From assembly GCA_009928745.1 (NCBI GenBank), contig SACC01000030.1:1-10100 (forward strand): 10,100 nt of DNA, written 5' to 3'. Origin of the DNA: Clostridia bacterium (GTDB lineage Bacteria > Bacillota > Clostridia > Christensenellales > CAG-1252). Below, one piece after another: positions 1 through 4,621 of this stretch. Each line of letters opens with the position of its first letter. Position 1 is the stretch's first letter. A program made the translations under genes and the position numbers. A model generated the notes under the pieces. The model searched no databases and was not told the DNA's origin. It worked only from the letters and a program-made list of their open reading frames with translations.

Positions 1-1155
1 CTGCTGCTCCGTATAATTTTCTGGCATATGGTAAGTAGTTATAACCCCTTCATAATTCCTGAGAATTACCTTATTAGACGACATTGATATAAAATAATTG
101 GGCATCATCGGGATTTTTCCGCCGCCGCCGGGAGCGTCTATAACATAAGTTGGGATGGCGAAACCGCTGGTATGACCGCGCAGACTTTCCATAATCTCTA
201 CGCCTTTACCTACGCTTGTGCGGAAATGTTCCAGCCCCTCCGAAAGGTCACATTGATACATATAATACGGGCGCACACGATTGGCGACCAGTTTATGCAC
301 CAGCTTGCGCATGATACGCGTACAGTCGTTGACACCGCTTAACAGCACCGATTGATTGCCTAAGGGGATTCCCGCCATAACGAGCTTTTTGAGCGCTTCT
401 CTGGAGGCGTTAGTAAGTTCGCGCGGGTGATTATAATGTGTATTTATCCAAAGATTATCGTATTTTTTAAGAATGTCGATTAGCTTGGGGGTGATTCTGT
501 ACGGCAGAACAACCGGTGTCCGCGTGCCTATTCTTATAACCTCTACATGCGGTATCTTTTTTATTTCGGAGAGCACCCAGTCCAGATAATCATCGGGCAA
601 CAGAAAAGGATCTCCGCCAGAGAGCAATACGTCTCTTACCGCAGGAGTTCTGCGGATATAATCCAGCCCTTGCTCAATGATTTCCTTTGTCGGAATGCAA
701 TCTACGTCACCCACCTTCCTTTTTCTCGTGCAGTGTCTGCAATACATTGCGCAAACATTGCTTACCAAGAACAAAACTCTGTCGGGGTATCTGTGAGTAA
801 TGCCCTCGGCGGGACTGTCTTTGTCTTCGTGAAGCGGATCACGCATATCGCAGTCGGACATTATAAGCTCTCTCTCGTCAGGGAAGGATTGCTTAAAAAT
901 CGGATCATTCAAATAATCTGTCGCGTCTACCAATGATAAATAGTAAGGGGTAATCGACATCGGGAATTTTTCTATGGTTTTATCTATCTCCTGCCTTTTT
1001 TCCTCGGTTAATTTTATATTCAATATCCTTTCCACGGTGTCGATATCTTTGATTGAATGCGCAACTTGCCATTTCCAGTCAATCCATTTAATGAATTCTG
1101 CATCCGTCAGTTCGCGTTTTATTTTTTTTCTTGTAATTTCTACTGTTTCGTTCAT
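1..1155 (-). CDS. kamA: Lysine 2,3-aminomutase (radical SAM, PLP), 3' end outside the window
   Basis: Interconverts L-lysine and L-beta-lysine in the cytoplasm, using a [4Fe-4S]-SAM radical and pyridoxal phosphate; this is the entry to lysine fermentation or a source of beta-lysine osmolytes. 385 codons are present; the Clostridium subterminale enzyme has 416 residues, so roughly 40 C-terminal residues are missing. Seen: the radical SAM triad Cys135/Cys139/Cys142 (CAMYCRHC), the PLP lysine Lys347 in GGGGK, and Asp303 (YQCD) and Asp340 (VIDAP). These all sit exactly ten positions after Cys125/129/132, Lys337, Asp293 and Asp330 of the C. subterminale protein. The two Asp residues bind the lysine side-chain amine and are replaced in glutamate 2,3-aminomutase, which argues for lysine as substrate. 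The ATG has AGGAGG five bases upstream (1161-1166). No other lysine fermentation gene is visible, so the pathway is open. Confidence 0.95.
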   Translation of the reverse strand, partial: MNETVEITRKKIKRELTDAEFIKWIDWKWQVAHSIKDIDTVERILNIKLTEEKRQEIDKTIEKFPMSITPYYLSLVDATDYLNDPIFKQSFPDERELIMSDCDMRDPLHEDKDSPAEGITHRYPDRVLFLVSNVCAMYCRHCTRKRKVGDVDCIPTKEIIEQGLDYIRRTPAVRDVLLSGGDPFLLPDDYLDWVLSEIKKIPHVEVIRIGTRTPVVLPYRITPKLIDILKKYDNLWINTHYNHPRELTNASREALKKLVMAGIPLGNQSVLLSGVNDCTRIMRKLVHKLVANRVRPYYMYQCDLSEGLEHFRTSVGKGVEIMESLRGHTSGFAIPTYVIDAPGGGGKIPMMPNYFISMSSNKVILRNYEGVITTYHMPENYTEQQ

Positions 1156-1311
1156 TCTTTCCTCCTACGAACAAAATAAGAGTTTATACGGCATAGCCGT
1201 ATGTTCATACGCAATGTATGTGATTTCAACATTTTTATAGCGGACTATTCCGCAAAAATATGATGATAGCGACAACTTTTGCCGCGCGTTTCCCAAAATC
1301 ATGGGAAATAT
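1156..1311 (-). promoter_or_regulatory. Structured 5' leader of kamA, five tandem hairpins
   Basis: Between the predicted transcription start and the AGGAGG lie five inverted repeats in a row. In transcript order they are: 1289-1308 (6-bp stem TTTCCC/GGGAAA, 8-nt loop); 1269-1285 (7-bp stem including one G-U, 3-nt loop); 1240-1253 (5-bp stem GCGGA/TCCGC); 1206-1220 (5-bp stem CATAC/GTATG); and 1186-1202 (7-bp stem ATACGGC/GCCGTAT, 3-nt loop). The last ends about 20 nt before the ribosome binding site. No U-tract follows any hairpin, so simple attenuation is not evident. I did not recognise the conserved core of the lysine riboswitch. The stems are seen; a regulatory role is inferred. Confidence 0.45.
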
Positions 1312-1317
1312 ATATTT

Positions 1318-1346
1318 ACTATATCAAAAAATCCCTCAAAAGTCAA
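1318..1346 (-). promoter_or_regulatory. Sigma-A promoter of kamA
   Basis: On the minus strand, TTGACT (1341-1346) and TATAGT (1318-1323) are separated by exactly 17 bases. Each hexamer differs from consensus at one position. The predicted transcript starts near 1311, leaving a leader of about 155 nt before the kamA ATG. This is the best promoter in the window. Confidence 0.8.
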
Positions 1347-1395
1347 ACCGTTCACCCGCGTAATTACCATTTTACATGTTATAAGGTGAGGAATA

Positions 1396-1491
1396 ATGTC
1401 GAAAAATCGTAAAAACCCAATAAATTGTTTTACGCCGATGCCGATAAGCAATGTGCAGAACTTCTACACTTACAACTATTTCTCATGTTAA
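1396..1491 (+). CDS. Possible 31-residue small protein, unknown
   Basis: A short frame begins with ATG at 1396 behind a purine-rich stretch AAGGTGAGG (1383-1391) that could pair with the 16S rRNA tail, and ends with TAA at 1489-1491. The product would start MSKNRKNP and is polar to aromatic, with two Cys and several Asn and Tyr but no membrane segment. No convincing promoter was found just upstream; the closest candidate -35 is TTTACA at 1371-1376, without a good -10. It could equally be chance in a gap between divergent genes. Comparative conservation would be needed to accept it. Confidence 0.2.
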   Translation: MSKNRKNPINCFTPMPISNVQNFYTYNYFSC

Positions 1492-1550
1492 TCATAACCG
1501 TTATGCTTTATATTTGCGGTTGTTTATTTTGTAATCGCATTATTAATGAT

Positions 1551-1580
1551 GTAACACAAAAAGTGTTATTTTTATATAAT
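1551..1580 (+). promoter_or_regulatory. Candidate SOD promoter with inverted repeat in the spacer
   Basis: A perfect TATAAT lies at 1575-1580; the best -35 is GTAACA (1551-1556, four of six matches) with an 18-base spacer. The inverted repeat TAACAC-N5-GTGTTA (1552-1568) overlaps the -35 and most of the spacer, the usual place for a repressor operator. Because GTGTTA is followed by five T, the same sequence could alternatively act as a weak terminator for anything transcribed from upstream. The transcript would start near 1587, about 100 nt before the SOD start. Confidence 0.35.
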
Positions 1581-1633
1581 ATAAATACTGCAACAATAAC
1601 CACCGCAAAAAAAGCAGAATGGCAAAATATTGT

Positions 1634-1710
1634 GGAGATTTATGAGTTAAAACTTTTGCAGTTATATTAATTGGAGATTTTTATATGGGATTTAACTTTT
1701 GCAGTTATAT
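1634..1710 (+). repeat. Imperfect tandem duplication of the SOD translation start
   Basis: Two adjacent copies, 1634-1667 and 1673-1710, each contain GGAGATTT, then ATG, then the identical 17-mer AACTTTTGCAGTTATAT (1651-1667 and 1694-1710). The second copy has four extra bases (TTAT) between GGAGATTT and ATG and is the real start of the SOD gene. The first copy reads ATG AGT TAA (1642-1650), a two-codon start-stop frame behind its own GGAG. The repeat is seen directly; that the upstream copy acts as a decoy or reinitiation site is inference. Confidence 0.75.
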
Positions 1711-2185
1711 AGAGCGCAACTACCCTAACGCAGTCTGTTTTATAATAGGCAGCAAAGAATACCCTAATTTGAGAGCAAAAGTCGAATTATATCAGATGAG
1801 GAACGGGGTGCTAGTCTGTACCGAGGCTATGGGTCTGCCGTATTATGTGAAGAATCCTTTTCAGGTTTTTGCCTTTCATATTCACGAAGGAGAGAGCTGC
1901 TTCGGTAATAGCGAGGATCCCTTTGCCGATGCGAAGGCGCACTACAATCCCGAGAATGTTGAGCATCCATATCACGCAGGAGACCTTCCGTCCTTGTTCT
2001 CCAACTACGGCTATGCTTGGAACAGCGTGCTTACCGACAGATTCAAGGTTAGGGACGTTATTGGCAAGGTTATGATAATACATAAAAATCCGGACGATTT
2101 TACTACCCAACCCTCAGGCGATTCGGGAGCAAAGATAGCCTGCGGAAAAATAGAAAGGGCGCCTTTTAACGCGCTTTTCAAATAA
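1685..2185 (+). CDS. Cu/Zn superoxide dismutase family protein, cytoplasmic
   Basis: Expected to dismute superoxide to oxygen and hydrogen peroxide. Over 166 residues all canonical ligands are visible: copper His65, His67 (FHIHE), His86 (HYNP) and His133; zinc His86, His94, His97 and Asp100 (HAGDL). Relative to human SOD1 the His63-His71 spacing is kept, and the loop before the third zinc His is six residues shorter. Cys72 and Cys153 match the intrasubunit disulfide pair. The end GDSGAKIACGKI has Lys150 where human SOD1 has the anion-guiding Arg143. No signal peptide or lipobox is seen, unlike most bacterial SodC, so it should act in the cytosol. The start is supported by GGAG eight bases upstream (1673-1676). 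Its 3' end overlaps the convergent NTPase gene by 8 nt. Activity, rather than a metal-binding or scaffold role, is likely but unproven. Confidence 0.85.
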   Translation: MGFNFCSYIERNYPNAVCFIIGSKEYPNLRAKVELYQMRNGVLVCTEAMGLPYYVKNPFQVFAFHIHEGESCFGNSEDPFADAKAHYNPENVEHPYHAGDLPSLFSNYGYAWNSVLTDRFKVRDVIGKVMIIHKNPDDFTTQPSGDSGAKIACGKIERAPFNALFK

Positions 2186-2651
2186 GCGTATATTCGTCGT
2201 TACGGATAGAAAAATACCTCAAAAACTCTTCAATACATCCTTGTCTTACCGAAACATATATATCTGTTTTAACATGCAAAAGAGTTGAAAACATATCCGC
2301 AGCGCCGCCGCCGACAAGCTCCAATGGACCTATATCGTCGATAAAGACCGCCTCGGGCAAGCGCTCAAATAAACTATTATAAATTTTCGCCATAAACGTA
2401 AGCCCGAAGGATGAAAAACTATACTCTTTGTAGCTTTCCTGTTCAATCCAATCGAACGGCAGTCCGGGACTGATTCTTGAAAACGGCTCTGTAATGCTTT
2501 TGTCAAGCCATAAAATATTCTGACCGATATAATTGTTGTTTTCAAAGGCTTTTATTAAAGCGTAACCGTCCGCATTTTTATGCTTCTTATAGAGTTTTAA
2601 GAGCCGAAAGGTTTTTCCGCTGTCGATTTCTCCGGTTATTATATAAAGCAT
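2178..2651 (-). CDS. Small P-loop NTPase, THEP1/NTPase_1-like
   Basis: A 157-residue soluble protein with Walker A GEIDSGKT at residues 7-14 and a Walker B-type segment FIDDIGPLEL at 103-112. The phrase following Walker B resembles the DEIGPLEL of the NTPase_1/THEP1 family of small nucleoside triphosphatases; here the usual Glu after the first Asp is Asp106. It is the last gene of the leftward operon. Its ATG overlaps the stop of the membrane protein gene by one base (TAATG), so translation is probably coupled and the two proteins are probably made together. Its role is unknown; by context it may energise or regulate a step of hydroxylase maturation or cofactor handling together with the membrane protein. 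YqeC- or MobB-type accessory proteins are alternatives, but no hallmark of those was recognised. It ends inside the convergent SOD gene. Confidence 0.75.
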   Translation of the reverse strand: MLYIITGEIDSGKTFRLLKLYKKHKNADGYALIKAFENNNYIGQNILWLDKSITEPFSRISPGLPFDWIEQESYKEYSFSSFGLTFMAKIYNSLFERLPEAVFIDDIGPLELVGGGAADMFSTLLHVKTDIYVSVRQGCIEEFLRYFSIRNDEYTLI

Positions 2652-3301
2652 TATAATAATAGAGTCGCTGCGACATCAAGAATAATCAAGGCAAGAATGA
2701 AAACCGGCACTGATTTGTTCGCTATCAGCTTGTCATAAACACTGACTTTATCCGACCTTTTTTCTATACATTTAAAAAGTTTCAGATAAGTGAAAACCGT
2801 TACGGCATTAATAAAACTTTCCATTACCAAAAAGGAAATAAGCCGAGAGGCGTCTGCAAGCGGCGAAATATCAAACATCCATTGCGGAACGAACAAGAGA
2901 TAAGCAAGATAGAGTCCGCGCCAGATAACGGCGGCATAAACAGCCTTTGCGGCGGTTTTATCCCAACTGTTTTTGAATATCAAGAATACGGAAAATACCG
3001 TAATTCCCTCCAGCAATATTGAAATGGCAGGATTGAGGACTCTGTCAATTCTTATACCCGGCATAAAAAGATTCAATAGTTTTACACTTGAAGCAAACAG
3101 CGCGACAAGCAATACCGCATAAGGCTTTCCCGTCTTGTTGTAGACTCTTTCCATAAAAATAAAAGCCGCGGGAAACCACACAACCCATCCGATATTAGCT
3201 GGAAGCAGATGCAACAGGTAGCCTGCCGTTGCCTCGAACAGTCCCCAGAGGGCGCCCCAAAATAAAATATGTAACATAATTCTTGATTTTTTCATCGTCA
3301 T
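2651..3301 (-). CDS. Multi-pass membrane protein of unknown function
   Basis: 216 residues with about seven hydrophobic stretches, roughly at 8-33, 37-53, 60-81, 89-109, 115-138, 148-172 and 195-216. Polar or charged residues lie within or at the edges of the helices (Glu23 in ALWGLFEATAG, Glu51, Lys74, Asn77, Glu98), as in transporters rather than simple anchors. I do not recognise the family. The size is in the range of ECF transporter substrate-binding subunits, but no diagnostic motif was found, so that is only an idea. It begins 31 nt after the [2Fe-2S] gene, beyond a terminator-like hairpin, and runs one base into the NTPase gene. No good ribosome binding site precedes ATG 3301 or the in-frame ATG two codons later, so the exact start is uncertain. 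Confidence 0.75.
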   Translation of the reverse strand: MTMKKSRIMLHILFWGALWGLFEATAGYLLHLLPANIGWVVWFPAAFIFMERVYNKTGKPYAVLLVALFASSVKLLNLFMPGIRIDRVLNPAISILLEGITVFSVFLIFKNSWDKTAAKAVYAAVIWRGLYLAYLLFVPQWMFDISPLADASRLISFLVMESFINAVTVFTYLKLFKCIEKRSDKVSVYDKLIANKSVPVFILALIILDVAATLLL

Positions 3302-3318
3302 ACAAAATTATATGTTAT

Positions 3319-3346
3319 AAAAAATATTATTATCACCTTGATAATA
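3319..3346 (-). terminator. AT-rich hairpin with U-tract spanning the [2Fe-2S] stop codon
   Basis: On the minus strand, TATTATCA-AGG-TGATAATA (3346-3328) forms a perfect 8-bp stem with a three-base loop, followed after three bases by six T (3324-3319). The TGA stop of the [2Fe-2S] gene is the first three bases of the 3' arm. Form and position fit an intrinsic terminator, but the stem is almost all A-T pairs, so termination should be partial. It could lower expression of the membrane protein and NTPase relative to the enzyme subunits. Confidence 0.45.
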
Positions 3347-3797
3347 TTGATTTTGCCGCCGCGGTTATTTCTTCGTAGCAGGTGCAACGGCAAATATTCG
3401 ATTGCAGCCATTCGGAAATGCGCTTGTCGTCAGCCTTGGGATGATTAATAGACAGCGAATGGCATACCATCAAGAATCCTGATGTGCAGTATCCGCATTG
3501 GAAGGCATTCTTTTCCACAAAAGCCTTTTGCGCGGGCGCATCCTTCAAGCCCTCGACGGTAAGGATTTTGCGTCCAACTGCCTCAACGGCTAGCATCAGA
3601 CAGGATTTTATCGGCATATTGTCAATAAGAACGGTACAGGCTCCGCAATCGCCGTTCTCGCAGCCGGGTTTTGCGCCTGTTAACCCCAACCTGTTTCTCA
3701 ACACATATAATAATGTTTCCGAGGGTCTGATTTCGGTTTTTTTTATTTCATTGTTAATATCCAGCCTTACTTCTACAACACCGCTATATTCTGTCAA
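3333..3797 (-). CDS. [2Fe-2S] subunit of a molybdenum hydroxylase
   Basis: The electron-transfer subunit of a xanthine dehydrogenase-family enzyme, carrying electrons from the Mo site to FAD. 154 residues, the usual length. The plant-ferredoxin-like domain holds Cys46, Cys51, Cys54 and Cys66 (CENGDCGAC and SCL); the C-terminal helical domain holds Cys101, Cys104 (QCGYC), Cys136 and Cys138. Both clusters are therefore fully liganded. The normally invariant CRCTGY reads CRCTCY: Cys140 (codon TGC) replaces Gly, a single-base change that puts a ninth cysteine beside cluster I. The start is a TTG with GGGAG eight bases upstream, inside the end of the FAD gene, so the two are translationally linked. 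The alternative ATT one base further upstream is out of frame. Confidence 0.93.
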   Translation of the reverse strand: MTEYSGVVEVRLDINNEIKKTEIRPSETLLYVLRNRLGLTGAKPGCENGDCGACTVLIDNMPIKSCLMLAVEAVGRKILTVEGLKDAPAQKAFVEKNAFQCGYCTSGFLMVCHSLSINHPKADDKRISEWLQSNICRCTCYEEITAAAKSILSR

Positions 3798-3799
3798 TG

Positions 3800-4621
3800 T
3801 TATATCTCCCTTAAAATCGCTTTCAGTAGCTTTTTTAACACAAACAATCTGTATTTGTCAGAACTTTTATCTTTGATTACCGCTCCTTGCAGCGCATTAA
3901 TAATATTGTTAAAATCTCTGTCCAAATCGAATTGATTATTATTTATTATGCTCTCTATTTCCGCAGAGCGGAAAGGATACTCAAGCAGTCCGCTTACTGC
4001 CAGCCTAAGCCCTCTCCTGTATCTGATAGCCGCTACCGTTATCAAAGGGTAGTCGATTTTTTCCATCTTGACTTCCTTGCAATGGTACCAGGGTGAGTCG
4101 GCAAGTTTTTTGTCTATGCTAAACTTTTCCAGAAGCTGTCCTTCTTCAATCATTGGTTTTTTGTTAAAAAACTCATTAATATTCAGCTCTTTTCTGCCAG
4201 TTTGGTCGAGTATTGACACCTTTGCATCGGCAAGCATAAGCGGTAATATTCCTTCCTTATATTTTATATTTCCAAGAATATTGCCACCCAGCGTTATTTT
4301 GCACTGCACAGTATGGTCTGCAATTCTTTTTACGGTATCAGCAAGCAAGGGAAAAACATTCGATTCGGTTATTTTGTTGAGTTCTACCGCGGATCCGATA
4401 TTTATTCTCTCATTTTCTATATTTAAGCATGCGCATTCGGCAATGTTCTTTATGTCAATAACCGAGTCAAAGCGTATATTGCCAACTCGCGCGCGGCTGA
4501 TTATTTCGGTGCCGCCGCCGTAGTAAACCGGCGTTTTGTTCTCCGCCTTGAGTTTGTAAAACAAATTAACCGCGTCAAGGATTGCGGAAGGCTTGTAATA
4601 ATCAAAATCAAAAGGTATCAT
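3800..4621 (-). CDS. FAD-binding subunit of a molybdenum hydroxylase
   Basis: The medium (CoxM/XdhB-like) subunit that binds FAD and passes electrons to an external acceptor. 273 residues, near the family's usual 270-290. FAD-contacting motifs are seen as YGGGTEI (34-40) and TLGGNILGNI (110-119), variants of the common AGGTDL and TIGGN. The second lacks the usual downstream Ala-Ser-Pro run. The region from about residue 165 fits the CO dehydrogenase flavoprotein C-terminal domain. The C-terminal half is poorer in recognisable motifs. No extra cysteine-rich insert is seen, unlike the 4-hydroxybenzoyl-CoA reductase beta subunit, which carries a [4Fe-4S] cluster. ATG overlaps the stop of the catalytic subunit gene as ATGA, and the stop lies two bases before the TTG start of the [2Fe-2S] gene. 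Confidence 0.9.
   Translation of the reverse strand: MIPFDFDYYKPSAILDAVNLFYKLKAENKTPVYYGGGTEIISRARVGNIRFDSVIDIKNIAECACLNIENERINIGSAVELNKITESNVFPLLADTVKRIADHTVQCKITLGGNILGNIKYKEGILPLMLADAKVSILDQTGRKELNINEFFNKKPMIEEGQLLEKFSIDKKLADSPWYHCKEVKMEKIDYPLITVAAIRYRRGLRLAVSGLLEYPFRSAEIESIINNNQFDLDRDFNNIINALQGAVIKDKSSDKYRLFVLKKLLKAILREI

Noticed and set aside
1..1155. Glutamate 2,3-aminomutase as the identity of the first gene
   Set aside because: Both Asp residues that bind the lysine side chain are retained; they are replaced in the glutamate enzyme.
547..1240. Open frames on the plus strand across kamA
   Set aside because: They are antisense to a clearly coding, well-conserved gene and have no own signals.
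1425..1670. 81-codon frame ending just before the SOD start
   Set aside because: It starts with TTG without a ribosome binding site, crosses the promoter/inverted repeat and the duplicated start region, and has no recognisable domain.
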